A stretch of DNA of 64,000 nucleotides from Amphiura filiformis (lineage: Eukaryota > Echinodermata > Ophiuroidea > Amphilepidida > Amphiuridae): positions 43,138,667 to 43,202,666 of the forward strand of contig NC_092644.1 of assembly GCF_039555335.1 (NCBI RefSeq), read 5' to 3'. Below are positions 32,438 to 45,085 of the stretch, piece after piece (position 1 is the stretch's first letter; each line of letters begins with the position of its first letter). The notes beneath the pieces are model-generated. The model searched no databases, was not told the DNA's origin, and saw nothing but the letters and a program-made list of their open reading frames with translations. The position numbers and the translations under genes were made by a program.

Positions 32438-33744
32438 ATATAGTGCAGTGGCACTTCGGGCGAGCATATCACTTTCATTTTCAATTCATTTGAAATATCT
32501 AAGATATTAAATCGATACAAATGGATCGGCTCTTAATTATAAAAGAGACACCGTCGTTTGCATCGTTTAGTTCATCTATATTTTTGCCACCAAATTTAAA
32601 AATACACCGTATCGAAAATTGAGCCAATATAAATAATAACTTGTAGTGTCTCTTGTACAATAGCGATGATACGGGATGATACGAATATTATTAATTAATA
32701 AATATAGTGATAAATAAACCCTGACATGAACTCATCAGTGTGGACAAAATGGACCTGTGAAATCAAATTAAGATATAGGTCGTTTGTTGCCGGTTACGGG
32801 CATATACAAGGGCGACATATTGATTTGGCATTTCGCGTAGGAGCATAATTATTATCTTTAGGTTATTGGTGACTCAGGTTGAGAATAAATTAGAGAAAAT
32901 CTACTTGCCCCCGAGTCCCACATGCACTGATACGAAGAGATTAATTTCAGGTCTACCCACAATGCGCCATTGCACCACAGATCTATAACCGTGCCATTGC
33001 CCGTAGATTATATCACTGTAACGTTTAAAAACATTGTATGGCCGCAAATCATTCTGGGAGGAGAATAAATCCATCCACTAGTCTCTTATTAAGCAAATGA
33101 GCAAAATGCAGTACCTTATATATACGGACGTTTAATTTTGAGAAGATTATTTTGGTAAAATAGTATATGATGTTAAGCGATTTACCAGAACTATAATACA
33201 TGTAGATTATTATATTGAGGACCCTAGGAATTTGTAATTGAAGTATGTTGTTCAGCAAACCCGTCAGCAAAGAATGATATATAAGTGATACACCAGATAC
33301 AGCATTAATCATTAGTAATATTCCATGTTATAAAGACAATTTCTTATTCCTTTATATTTTATAGCTACAATGACAACTCAGTATGGTAATAAAATTCCCA
33401 TTAAAAGGAAAGCCAGTCTCAATGTAGAAGAGGTCTTGTAATTGGAGCAATTATTCCCGCATGACAGTGTATATAGAGTCCTGGAAAATATAGCGTTTGT
33501 GAAGCTAAATCATATTTCTTGATAATTATATTTTATGTGTGTGGCACAAAGTTAAAAAAAAAAAACACGTTACGGCAAATTAGACTTAAATTAATAATAA
33601 TCCTCAAATTTACGATGGTTTCAGATATATTGCAAACATGATAAATACCTGCATGGTTTTTTTAATACCTGCATAGTTGCATAGTTTCCTTAGTGTGAAA
33701 AATGCACGTTTAATCTAAAAAATAATTGGCTATTACAGTTGTAA
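32438..33744. other. Intergenic
   Basis: AT-rich, with no recognised gene or repeat. Confidence 0.4.
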
Positions 33745-33885
33745 TCCGTACACCCCTTGTGGAAGAAGCTGGAATAAATCCAACAGGGAGTGTGAATTTC
33801 AAAATACCATTTGAAATCTACACCCTGTGTGGGAGATTAAGGTCATGCTTTCCATGGGGTGTATGGATTTCAACTGAATAGTCCA
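33745..33885. repeat. Dispersed repeat, copy 2
   Basis: Same family as 12045-12165 (GTGTGGGAGATTAAGGTCAT; GGTGTATGGATTTCAACTG). The left portion GAATTTCAAAATACC and GTACACCCCTTG are inverted counterparts, so this copy is a fuller palindromic unit. Confidence 0.65.
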
Positions 33886-34287
33886 ATGCAGTGAGGAATG
33901 AGACTACGTATGTATCTGAATAGGTGTGTTTGAAAGTATAAGGTTGAAATGATATGATAAAATATTTTGGTTGCACTTGCACCGATCGCCTTGTCATCGT
34001 GCCCGGAAGACCTTTCACAAAACCGAATTAATGTGCGAGAATACGATAATTGTTAAACCTGTATGTTGCAAAAATATTTCATCAGATCGGACATGCACAA
34101 ATTATCATGCCAGATATGCGAGGAAGTTATTTTATGGAGAGAGATACAAGCTGATACAGTACAGTGCATGTTTGTAATTTTGTTGGATGATTGTAATTAA
34201 TATTATAAAGATCATAAATGAATAATTGATAATGGTTAACTGATGATGCCGCGAACGGTGACGACGTGTTGAGGTAAATGATAATGT

Positions 34288-34325
<38 letters not shown>

Positions 34326-35607
34326 ATCGTGCTCGGTAAATAAACCGTAATGATGAATTTAGATAACAGAAATGGGAAGTAGGCTGACTAGGCTCCCAGA
34401 CCAAAGAAGAAATTTATTAATTACTTATAATTATAAATATGTTAGGCCTATAGAGTAAACGAATTAAAAATAAAATTATAAAAAGAATTAAATCTAATAA
34501 TTAATAATAAAATAAATAAATATAAAGTCACATATAAATTATATATATGACCTCAATAATGATGTGCTTTTTTTCCCACAGCATTCACCATAATAGACCA
34601 TTACAAAAATAATTTCCAAAAACCAAACAAACATAAGATGTGTATACTCACCAATTCCAAATCATTGAAATTTTACCATCATCTCGAGCCACTCGCAGTC
34701 TGCATGTATCAGGATGTTAGGATGAGCTATGATGTCCCACAGTACTGTGGAGTAATTCTCTGCATAATTAGGAGACTCCCAAGTTTCAAAGCAGATTTTG
34801 CTAGGTAAGCTGGCACGGGAAGAACCACTCTGCTGATCTGATTAAAATGACCCGTGAACTGCACGTTACGCGTAATGAGATTCAAACATGACAAGACACT
34901 GGTGGTGTCCTATCATGCTTATTTATGCTACACATCTCAAGATCGTCCTCTACGAAAATGTCAGCACACACACAACGTTTTACAGAAAACGTTAAATGAA
35001 GGGCCAAAGGGTATGAAACATTTTGATAAACATTCAAAAACATTTTTGAACAATATTTTCCCCAAGATTGTAGGTAATATACAATGGAATTGACTTGCAA
35101 TGAATTAAACATGTCAGTCAATCAGTCATTCAGGATGATGTATCAAAATAAATACATTATTAACGGTAGTTTGCTTGATGTTCTGTAAAAATACCATCAA
35201 AAGACAGTGGAAGCATTGTACTTATATACAATGTATAAACAATCCCGTTTAATGTAAGTAGGCCTCAAAATATTACAAAATGCTATGAAAATAGAAATTT
35301 AATAATTCATGTGATCTTTTATGGATGATCTCAACCTGACGTAAATAGAAATTTTTTAAATAAAAATTTCTCATTCAAACGATGACCCCTCTCTTTGTAC
35401 CACTACTTTTTGTATAAACGTAACAATAGTAGAATAACAATTGTATTTTAATCACGGGTTCATATATTTTTCTAGTGAGACTGTTGGGGTTAGTAAACAG
35501 AACTGGCATAAAAAATTAAACTTCCACGTTTGCTATTGTTGGCAATATCAAAATGTTTAGAGAAAGAAAAGCCTTGTTTTTGTCAAAAATGAACACATAC
35601 ATGTAGA
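33886..35607. other. Intergenic with (GAT)n microsatellite
   Basis: A GAT repeat lies at about 34279-34324. Short frames at 34854-35121 lie on both strands and are not convincing. Confidence 0.5.
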
Positions 35608-37152
35608 CTATGGGGCGTGGGCATTTATCTTTCACTTCTGTAGTCCCCTCTTGGGCACAACATGAAAACATAACAAATCAGGAGTAAAGATATGTCTGAA
35701 TTAATATCCAAAACGTTCCCACGTTTTACTTGGCACATTTCATACATATAGGAGTTATTTAGGGTTAGAAATGTGTTTTTCGTGATAGTTTTCCATTTTT
35801 GCCCAAAAATGTCAAATATTAAAATAGCTGTAACTTTAAAAATAAATTGAGTAGAAGTTTCATTTCTATTGTAGATGTTACATGTCATATGCATTTCCAA
35901 CACTGGTGAATAAAAATGTCACAGCACAACACTAAAATATAAAAAAATGGCAAAATCATATTTTTTTGCTATTTTGGCCATTTTGACCTAAAATGTAATT
36001 TTTGCATGGGAAAAAAATAAATATATATTTTATTGACTTAAAAAGTGTGTCATTATGTCAATCTACTTATTTGGAACAAAAATGTTAATGACGATGCATG
36101 TCTGTGACCTATAGTTTTTGATCTATGGGCCTTTTAATGATCACATGTGGACTAAATAATGCATGATTTTGTTAATTTTTCCAATATTAGGCTGAAAATG
36201 GTCATTTTTAGTAATTTTAACAAACTTTTCAGTGTTTGGAAATTGGGAACTTCATTTATATTATGGATATATTATAGTACTTTCGTTTTAAACTATTTGT
36301 AGATCCACTGGTAGCTCGGTTTCCATGGCAGCAGCAATTATATCATCAATTTGACTAATTTCAATGCAGCAAAATCATTTTAGTCAACATTTTACTGCAT
36401 TGAAAGTAGATAAAATTGCTGCTACCCCGGTAGTGGGCATACTAGTGGATCTTGAAATAGCTTAACATTAAAGTACAATGTCCAAATATTAAGTGAAGTT
36501 CCCACTTTCCAAAAACTAACAAGTTGGTTAAAATGGCCATAAAGGACCATTTTTGGCGTAATATTGGAAATATTGAACAAAAACATGCTATTTTAGTCCA
36601 TATGTGAATTTGAAAGGGCCATAGGTCAAAAACTATAGGTCACAGGCATTCACCATCATTGACTTTTTTGTTCAGAATAACTAGGTTGACATAATGACAT
36701 ATATTTTAAATCAATAAAATATATATTTATTTTTTTTCCCCATGCAAAAATTACATTTTAGGTCCAAATGGCCAAAATAGCAAAAAATATGATTTTTGCC
36801 ATTTTTTTTTTATATTTTAGAGTTGTGCTGTGACAGTTTTATTACCAGTGTTGGACATGCATGTGACATGTAACATCTACAACAGGAATGAAATGTCTAC
36901 TCAATTTATTTTAAAGTTACAGCTATTTTAATATTTGACATTTGTTGTGCAAAAATTGAAGAAAAAAAAATCACGAAAAACACATTTTTAACCCTAAATA
37001 ACTTCTAAATGTGCCAAGTAAAACGTGGGAACTTTTTGGATATTAATTCAGACATATCTTTACTCTTGATTTGTTGTGTTTTCATGTAGTGCCCAAGAGG
37101 GGACTACAAAAGTGGAAAACCAAGGGCCGTAGAGATGCATGCCCCATAGTCT
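35608..37152. mobile_element. 1.5-kb full-length snapback element
   Basis: Begins GACTATGGGGC and ends GCCCCATAGTC, flanked by TA on both sides. Arms of about 770 bp mirror each other all the way to a centre near 36385; paired blocks include AGTCCCCTCTTGGGC, AAAACGT(T)CCCACGTTTTAC, CAAATATTAAAATAGCTG and GATCCACTGGTAG. Arms differ by scattered mismatches and small indels. No ORF of note. Confidence 0.85.
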
Positions 37153-37761
37153 AATGTATTTTACCACATAAACTAATAAACCTTAACAGCTCGACAAAGA
37201 TAAGCTGGAAGCTTGTGTTCTACTATACTCTTCCAAAAGGTAGCACTCTCTATATTTTAACTTCTGAGAAACTTGTAAAAATAAATACAACAATACCTCA
37301 TTTCAGCCAGTGACTGTAGACCATTGTTTTTATGCTGATGCTGTTACGTAATCAAGTGTGCGATATCATTTTTACATGTGTTGTTTGAAAGACAAAGGTA
37401 ATGTGATCCTAGAGAAATGCTTTGAAAATAATACATATGGGGTCACAAGACAACTTTCATTAATACTTATTGACCGACCCTCGTATTATATTCAGGGCGC
37501 ACTACACTAATCCGATGGCTTCTTTTTAAACACGTCCTTAAAAGTGACATACGAGAGTGCTTTCACAGGTTTTGTAGGGGTCAATCTGAAATGCTCTGAT
37601 GAATATAATGTGCATCACAATTAAATATTATTATTAAGTTTTGCAATATCGAAATAGGCCTGGTCTTATTATGCAAAGAGTAAAGGAATTGTGCTTATTT
37701 GTTTCAGACAGCTAACATGGCAGAATGTCTTGCATGCAAAATACGTCCGGATCAAAGTTTG
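37153..37761. other. 3' flank of lengsin-like copy 2
   Basis: No recognised feature. Confidence 0.4.
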
Positions 37762-39110
37762 TTACAGATACTTAAAGAACATCTCTTGATCCCACTGAAA
37801 GTTGTCTTTTTCAAAATCATCCTTGGCCGATGCGGGTGCTGATTTCACAGCACGAATTTCGTATGCTTTTAAACTGTTAAATATTTTGAAGAATTCATCA
37901 CCAAATGCCCCCATGATCACATCATCAGCTTTAAATGCTTCTATCGCTTCCGGCAAAGTACATGGTAAGCCATTCTGAGTGGGATTGCTGTTTGTGAAGG
38001 GGTTTTCGGTTTCTTCTTTCTGAAGAGGCATTTTTTCTCTATTCCATCAATCCCAGCAGCTACTATGGCTGCAAGAGTAAGGTAAGGATTGCTTCCACCT
38101 CCGCTGCTTCTGTCTTCTACGTAAGTGCCTTTTGCACCGTTGATCTTCAAACGAAGCAAGCAGTAGCGCTTATCTATTCCCCAGTTGGATGCCAAACTTA
38201 CATATGATTGCTTCCCGTATCGTTTGTAGCAGTTTACAGTGGGCGCCATAAGCATGGTGATCGCTGGTGAGTGCTTCAAAATTCCCGCCATCCAATAACC
38301 ACCTAATTCGGAAAGCTTGTTAGGAGCATTGACGTCATAGAGTAAATTATTCTTGCCGTCTTTGTCCCAAAGAGAATGACAGAAGTGGGCAGAAGATCCA
38401 ATATGATCAGCAGATGGCTTGGACATAAAGCTTGCTATGTAACCATGTTGTTGGGCAATCTCCTTCACCGAAGTCTTGAACACGTGCGCGTTATCGGCAG
38501 CTTGAATGCCAAAAGCTGGTTTGTACGTGATTTCCATTTGACCGTGGCCAGTTTCAGTTTCACAATTTTCGACATCAATACCAACTTTATACAAATTCGT
38601 CATGAGCTGATCCAACAAATTGGGGTCCGTGTAGGTTCTGACGGTTGAGCGAAGACTCATATCCGATGTTAACGGTTTCTGCGTTTTTTGGTCGACAACA
38701 TGAAACTCGTGCTCATGCGCTGCTAAAAGAGACACCCCTAACTTCTCGAGACGTTCGAGTTGCCGCCTTGCGATGTAACGAGGATAGCAGGACAATAGTT
38801 CCCCCTTATAGTATTTTGGCTCGAGCAGGATAGATGCAGTTTTGCGATACCAGGGTAGAATACGAAACGTGTTAAAATCAGGAAACCATATTGCGTCCCC
38901 GTCTCCCATAGTTTCCGTCTGAAAATCAACGCAGTCGATTGAACAGGTCAGATGACAAATTGGGATACCGATACCATTTGATGCTTTATCAACGAAATGT
39001 CGCGCTGGAATGATCTTACATCTCGATATGCCATAAAAGTCTGAGAATTCAAATCGAACGAATTCTAACTCTTCTTCTTCTATTGTACTTGTAACGCTTT
39101 CTAGTGACAT
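37762..39110 (-). CDS. LGSN: Lengsin-like copy 2, one frameshift near the 3' end
   Basis: Starts MSLESVTSTIEEEELEFVRF. The first frame covers GSI motifs AAHEHEFHVV, ETGHGQMEI, GSSAHFCHSLWD, APTVNCYKR and NPYLTLAAIVAAGIDGI. The Glu after YKR is replaced (GKQSYV), as in copy 1. NR is KR here. About six residues of the beta-grasp loop seen in the other copies (near TPYGNGEVG) are missing. At about 38030-38036 a run of six A's on the coding strand is followed by TG where copy 3 has GCTG: one base is missing. The frame then shifts, and the last ~85 codons (...LPEAIEAFKADDVIMGAFGD...MFFKYL) continue in another frame to a stop at 37762. This is a recent pseudogene or a homopolymer sequence error. 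Upstream, CCCCATGCAG ends 20 bases before the ATG. Confidence 0.8.
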
Positions 39111-39132
39111 CTTGTATATGTGATCTCAATCT
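39111..39132 (-). promoter_or_regulatory. Candidate 3' splice site, lengsin copy 2
   Basis: Minus strand: TATATTTCCCCATGCAG, then 20 bases of 5'UTR (ATTGAGATCACATATACAAG) to the ATG. The same arrangement and spacing occur in copy 3. Confidence 0.5.
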
Positions 39133-39221
39133 GCATGGGGAAATATAAACAAAAATCAGACTTTAATCGAAATAACATTGTCACTTCTTAAATTAGCATG
39201 AGAGCTAAATAAAGAGAAACT

Positions 39222-40284
39222 ACTACACACTAAAAACTACGGGGTTATATTTTCCGTGGTCATTTTGAATTGACCACGTTTGGGGTTGTTTTGACCCTTC
39301 AAGGGGGTTGTACTGTTTTAATTTGACCACATTCACGAGGTCATTTTAGCCACGACGAACGTGGTCAAAAACTTAGTGGTCATTTTGCCGATACCGTCGC
39401 GCATTGATATCAGTTTCAATCTTCCGCTTTGAAAATCTCAATTCATAAATGAGTTTAAACATGAGCTGCAATTAATGTTTGTTGATTAATAAATAAAACT
39501 AATTTTTTGACCGAAGTTACCCAATTTGTCAACTTTATAATGACTTGCATTTCGGAACTATTTGCACACACGGTGTGCATCGGCTTCCCACGTGGTCACA
39601 TCAGCGCCATATTTGTTCTGATTGTGCAGCTCAGCGGATTGTCGTGTGTGCTTGTCTGCATGATGGAATATGAAAAGTTAGTTGAAAAGTGAGACTGCAA
39701 GGATGCATAGACCCTTGTCTATGCATGCAGAATCATTCAATTTCATGCTGTCGTGGCTGGTGTCTTGGCTGCAGTTGTTATAAGCTTATATCATGTAAGC
39801 TTATAATACGTGAACTGTCATAGGCGATGACTGACTGTGTGTGAGTGTGATACACAGATGCATTTGGCAGTTTGCTGTTTATGTAATGCTTTCTCTGTGC
39901 AGAAACACACTTATGTCCTGGTGGGACCAGCATGACCATAGGCCTACTAAAAAAAATCCAAACAACCCCTAAATGTGGTTATTGAGTAACCCTATAAAAC
40001 AACCCTTTCAAATGGGTCATTTCATTTGACCCCGAAATGAGGTCATTAAGTAACCCAATAAGGCAACCCTTTTGAAGGGGTCATTTCATTTGACCCCGAA
40101 ATGTGGTAATATTTTGACCCCAATGGGGTTACTATTTGACCCAAATACGTAGTCATTGCAATGACCCCGACCAATGGGGTCAAAATGACCCCGTTAGTGG
40201 TATGGTGTTTAGTTGATAACTATGCTGGGGTCAAAAATGACCCCGTTTGGGTCATTTTTTGACCCCGTAGTTTTAAGTGTGTAC
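39222..40284. mobile_element. 1.06-kb TIR element with GACCCC-rich interior
   Basis: Ends CTACACACTAAAAACTACGG (39223) and CCGTAGTTTTAAGTGTGTA (to 40282) are inverted. The interior near both ends is made of words such as GTGGTCATTTTG, TTTGACCCCGAAATG and AGTAACCC, partly as tandem ~60-bp units at 39965-40140. No transposase. It lies just upstream of lengsin copy 2. Confidence 0.8.
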
Positions 40285-40704
40285 TAGAACATGTAGAACG
40301 TCTTTTATTCACAATTTCCCTCTATCTTTACATTTTCTGATGACATAATTATGTATTTTGCACTGATACACAAATAAATCTCAATCAGTGGTGTGTGGCT
40401 TCCAAATAGTATATTAAAGCACTATATGCACTGATTTTAAATGGTTCTTATGTGAGTTTATGTTAAAAATCTTCCCTCAAAATTGTCTTAATATCGTAAG
40501 AAGTCTGCAATTGACTCATATAATATTTAGGAATCATCAGCGTATATGACTAGGTTCTTTCATTATAGCTTTTGAGTGTCTTCTTTGTATGTGAAATCAT
40601 TATTAAGATAATACAGAGATTTAAAATCCGTGCAGGGAGAATTAAAATTCCGTGCTTAAAATATTTTTATGCCATTCAACAAACTCAATTAGGGACGGCT
40701 TAAG
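40285..40704. other. Intergenic
   Basis: No recognised feature. Confidence 0.4.
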
Positions 40705-41915
40705 GGGGTACTACACCCATTGATTTTTTTTTTTGCAGTTTTTTGCATTTTGTAAAGAAAAAAAAAAAAAAATTGGACAAAGTGGTATGCAAAATGAAGG
40801 GGCAAATCTTCTCGTTTTATTGGTGGTATCGGTATCAATGTAGCTTACATGCTTTTACAGATAGAAGCCAAAAGGAGGTACATCACTGATGATTTAAATT
40901 CACTTCATTTTGGAAAGCTTACTATCAACGGATTTCGTTAAAATTTTGGATATGTGTTGCTAACACATTAGAGAAATAAAGTTGATATGTAAAATGGGAA
41001 TAAGTGGTTCCTGATTTTTTTTATGACTTCATGAACTTGGTGTTAAAAAAAAAAAAAAAAAGGAACTGGTTAAAATGCTTCTATTTTCAATGTTGAGCTA
41101 TATTTTGCATTTTTAACTTGCGACATTATTGCACTGAAACTTAATTAAGCCATAGGTAACAGGTTACAACAACCATACTACAACAATGATGAAAAAATTG
41201 TATTTCTTGTCACCTATACAACCATATTGGGTAGTTTTCCGTAAGCTTAAGTTTTGTGATTTTGGTAACTATTTTATATTTATTTGTGAAATCCGTCTCA
41301 ACTAGGCATTCTAAATTGTACTCACCATTTACATCCCAAGGTATATTAGTATATCCACCATGCACTTCTCGATATATATCCAGTTAAAGACAGAATATCA
41401 AAATTATGCCTCATATGATATCACAGACTCTCACATGTGTATTCAAAATTGATGCTTAAATTTGACCTGAACCAATTGACCTATAACCTGACATACGGTG
41501 ACCTAATAGCCTTTTCTTCTCCTAACAACTAATGACTATGCATCCATTGTATAAGTGTTTATTTAATTTATTCAGTGTTATATCATGGTAGGTATTTTGC
41601 ATGCACCACTATAGATTTTCTATAGAGAGTATAACAAAGGATTTAATGTATTCTATTCATGTACCCTACTTGAACATTTTCAAAAGAATAAATTATGGTT
41701 TGTTATGAAACACAGATCTGAGTTACTAGGTTACAGTAAACAAAAAATATATAGGGCTAAAATGACTTACTAAAATTGTTGAAATTCACTTTATATGTAG
41801 ATATATTTTATAAGTTCAGGACATGAGGTGATAAACATATATATGTACTTAATAAATTTGCAAGAAAAAAAAAAGAAGAGGGGTACTGATGAAAATCGGG
41901 GTATTATATCGCCTT
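40705..41915. mobile_element. Possible TTAA-type element (ends only)
   Basis: CTTAAGGGGGTACTACACCC at 40703 matches the ends of the elements at 25165 and 25790; GGGGTATTATATCGCCTTAA at 41898-41918 could be its eroded inverse. The interior is AT-rich with long A-runs and no ORF. Confidence 0.4.
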
Positions 41916-42000
41916 AATATACACCTTTTCTTGAAAACTTCTCATATGGTCTGATGCATTTAGAAATATACGAGTGGATATTTATAGGTAGTGGTAGATA

Positions 42001-42133
42001 AAATGAATTAAAGTTTTAACTTCAACACTTCACTATTTTTCGCTCACCTGGAACGTTTTCGGACTAGTGAAGTGAAAACGTTACAGGTGAGCGAAAAATA
42101 GTGTAGTGTTGAAATTAAAACTTTATTTCATTT
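42001..42133. repeat. Hairpin, ~60-bp arms, short loop
   Basis: Arm blocks TTTTTCGCTCACCTG and CAGGTGAGCGAAAAA, and CAACACTTCACTA and TAGTGTAGTGTTG, are mirrored around a loop near 42061-42072. Confidence 0.85.
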
Positions 42134-42173
42134 AGAAATAGTTTTGGGAACCTTTAGTAGATCGTCCCCCCTA

Positions 42174-42239
42174 GTCTCGGTCCCAGCCGATTTGTGCTCC
42201 TTCGTCACTGAGGAACACAAACCGGCTGGGACCGAGACA
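42174..42239. repeat. GC-rich hairpin, 28-bp stem
   Basis: GTCTCGGTCCCAGCCG pairs with CGGCTGGGACCGAGAC, and TTTGTGCTCCTT pairs with AGGAACACAAA, around an 8-9 base loop. It stands out from the AT-rich surroundings. No conserved RNA family is recognised. Confidence 0.8.
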
Positions 42240-42305
42240 ACGTCACCCCTGGCTCACGATAGTGTTTACAACCAATACTATATCTGCAAACTTTCCATTA
42301 AACAT

Positions 42306-43046
42306 GTTAAAGTTCCTTTCAGTGATCCGAGCGAAAATGCAAAAAATATCAAATTTGTTTATAAATTCCTAAAAGTGAAGGATAGTCATTAGATATAGAA
42401 TTGTCATTAGGTATTTTTGAAATGAAAAAACGCTGGCAAAAAATGAGGAGAACAGCAGTATAATTGACAAGGTTGAGGCCCCATTCATATACATGTATAG
42501 CTGATAATTTACAAATTCATGTAAATGCCTTATTTTGTCTTAAATGGACGGCTTTCGGCTGAACCACTAGCAGGCTATGGTAGCACATCTATATATGACA
42601 ATGACAAACATGATAAAGGTACCAAAATCTGAATTTGGATGATTTTTACGATCGTTCGGATGAACAACAAGAAATGTCTTTAAAAAAGACAACGCAGTGA
42701 TTAAAGGAAACATGCTGGATTTGCCTCGGTTCCGGAGCCACTGATTTAAAGGTAACAGGTTTTAAAGGCCCATTCGGCGATTTGCTCATTTGGACGATCG
42801 TATCGTGAGTCATCAAAATTCAGATTTTGGTACCTTTGCATTGTCATAGATGTGCTAACATACGGTATAGTAATTCAGCTGAAAGCCATGTATTTAAGAC
42901 AAAATAAGACATGATTTGAATGGGGCCACAGTTTTTTCGTTTCAAAAATACCTAATGACTATTTTATTACTTATCCTTCACTTTTAGATAATTTATAAAC
43001 AATTTAATTTCTTTGCACTTTCGCTGGGATCACTGAAAGCACTTAA
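42306..43046. mobile_element. Palindromic pair of a dispersed MITE
   Basis: Left and right halves mirror each other (TTTCAGTGATCC / GGGATCACTGAAA; GGTACCAAAATCTGAATTT / AAATTCAGATTTTGGTACC). One half matches the single copy in the transporter intron at 62650-62992, so this looks like two inverted copies. Confidence 0.75.
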
Positions 43047-44389
43047 CTCATTAAGAGAAATATAGAATAAATAATCTTTGAATGAAAACATGTCACATCT
43101 GAGACGAATAGTTATATTCGTCTCCGTTTAATGATTTTGTCACTGCAGGTTTGTCTTCAATGTTGTTAATGTTGTTAATTAATATTAATTGAAAGGTCAG
43201 CACAGCATTAACACTCAATGCCTAACAAAACTGAGATTTTGTATGAATTGAGTTAGATGCTATAAGCCTATTTGACTTCACTTTGGTATATTCATATAAA
43301 GACAAGTAATTGAAATAACAGGTTGCTGGAATGTTTTGTAACAATGTGTGATATCTGGTTTAGGGCCCAAGCCGGCAAATTTGTAATTGAGATCAAGGCA
43401 AAAATATGGTGTAGGGGAAAAAAACTGCTGAACATGCTGAATGTGACTTTTATTCCTCATATTGGATTATTGGCCCTATAATGTAGTTGGGAAACGCGCA
43501 ATATCGGATACTAGTTGAACAAGACGTACTGATTTTAGTGATATTTGAGTGACTTACGCACTGCAAGCAATGAATCGATTTGTTCTGTTTTATTGCAAAA
43601 AAAATCTGTATTTTAAGGAAGCGTTTAAGTGCTACGACTTGGCAAGATAATTATCTTGCCATGTCGACTTATCAGCATGTTAACATGTCAAGATACATTA
43701 TCACACCTAATCAACTTAGCAAAAATGTTGATGTTGACATGGTAAGATAAATTATTATGCCAAATATTAAAGTAGCCATATACTAGTAACTTCAAAAGCA
43801 AATTGACTGCAACCTTAATTTTGTACACAAAAATATTCATTTGAAAAACCTACCATGCACTCTTCCCGGCAAGATAATCGGGTTTCCCTAACCTGTGCAT
43901 TAACTTTTGTTTTATTGTAACAACAATTTTAGAAACTCGTCAGCATGGCGTACTAGTAGTGTGTAGCTGGCAGTCAATATTTTAAAGTGCTTGAAATGAC
44001 CGAATATAACTTCAACATGTTCAGAGAGCATCAAGTTAAGAAATCAGGACCTTTGCCGAAATTGCCCATATTAAAATCACATTTTGTAAGTGTTTCAGGC
44101 AGCGGTTTATAGAAATGTCAGAGATCACTGTCCACTTACCTTATCTGTGTAAGTTGTGTAGGAACCAGCAATATTGCCAAAATACTTGGATTGAGAACAG
44201 GCAGTAAGACTTTTCGATAAAACGGCTTCAATGTCCTATAGTAATTCGGTCAAACACATGTGCATGTATTACAATAATTTCACATGTCCTAATTGGCAGA
44301 CTCAATCGGAAATAAACAATTTCCCATCGGTTACTTTTCTAGGGGCCAAATAAATCTTAATCAGAGCCTCATAATCATGACACAAGTCC
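43047..44389. other. Intergenic with GGCAAGATAA repeats
   Basis: Several copies of TGGCAAGATAATTATCTTGCC-like palindromic words lie between 43638 and 43880. No gene recognised. Confidence 0.5.
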
Positions 44390-44800
44390 AGTCTAGTGAC
44401 CCGGACATAAACTATGTACACACCCCTAGAAGTCCTGAGCTGATACTGCCCCTCCGCCAACTGCATTGGCTTCGAGCCGGGGCTTCGAGTTGAGTACAGA
44501 GCGCTTTATAAGATCTTGCTCGTCACTTAGTACAAGGCTTTAAATGGCATGGCACCCGTATTCATTACCGATCTTGTCCAATGCGGACCTTAAGATCATC
44601 TTCTGAAAACTTCCTTCAATCTGCAGCTCGCGAAATATTTTCCGCAGAGCACTCGTGATCGACTAGCACATACCCTCTGATCACCACCACAGGTCCTGAC
44701 TGCTGAGAAAGCCCCTTCACCGGGCCCTTCCCTCTGATCTCGAAATATTCAGTACTCGCTGACAGCCACGACCAGAACAGTTCAGAGAGGGTAGATGGTT
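44390..44800 (+). mobile_element. Eroded LINE tail
   Basis: The plus strand, across several frames, gives LRQLHWL, YKALNGMAPVFITDLVQC, RSSSENFLQSA and SRNIQYS-like pieces. These match the typical C-terminal end of jockey/CR1-type reverse transcriptases (LHWLP..., YKALNG.AP.Y...DL). Multiple frame breaks; an old fragment. Confidence 0.65.
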
Positions 44801-44825
44801 TTAACATTTAGTATTTGCTGAACCA

Positions 44826-44960
44826 TGAAATGGTATCAGCCTAAAATAGTGCATGTTACTAGCTTAGTACTAGTAGCTTACTTACTAAGTTACTAACTGA
44901 CTAACCTTTTGGTCTGAAATGGACATGGAAATGCTACGAAGGTATGACCCCCAGTTAGTT
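44826..44960. repeat. Dispersed repeat with GCTGAACCATGAAATGGT
   Basis: GCTGAACCATGAAATGGT, CCTTTTGGTCTGAAATGGAC and AGGTATGACCCCC also occur, wholly or in part, at 46088-46170, 50103-50299 and 51021-51130, where the family has been split by two later insertions. Confidence 0.7.
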
Positions 44961-45085
44961 AGTTAATTAATTAATTAATTAAATTTATCAGTAATTTACT
45001 TATTTATTAATAATTATTAATTAATTAATTAATATTAATTAATTAAATTAAGCAATTAATTAATTAATTATTTATTAATTAATGC
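44956..45085. repeat. (TTAA)n simple repeat
   Basis: Imperfect TTAA/ATTA tetranucleotide array. Confidence 0.9.

Noticed and set aside
38025-38040. Programmed frameshift in lengsin copy 2
   Set aside because: No slippery-site and structure combination was visible, and the relatives encode the region in one frame; mutation or read error is simpler.
38376-38648. Plus-strand ORFs opposite the lengsin copies (also 18671-19305 and 53973-54455)
   Set aside because: Antisense shadows of a well-supported minus-strand coding region.
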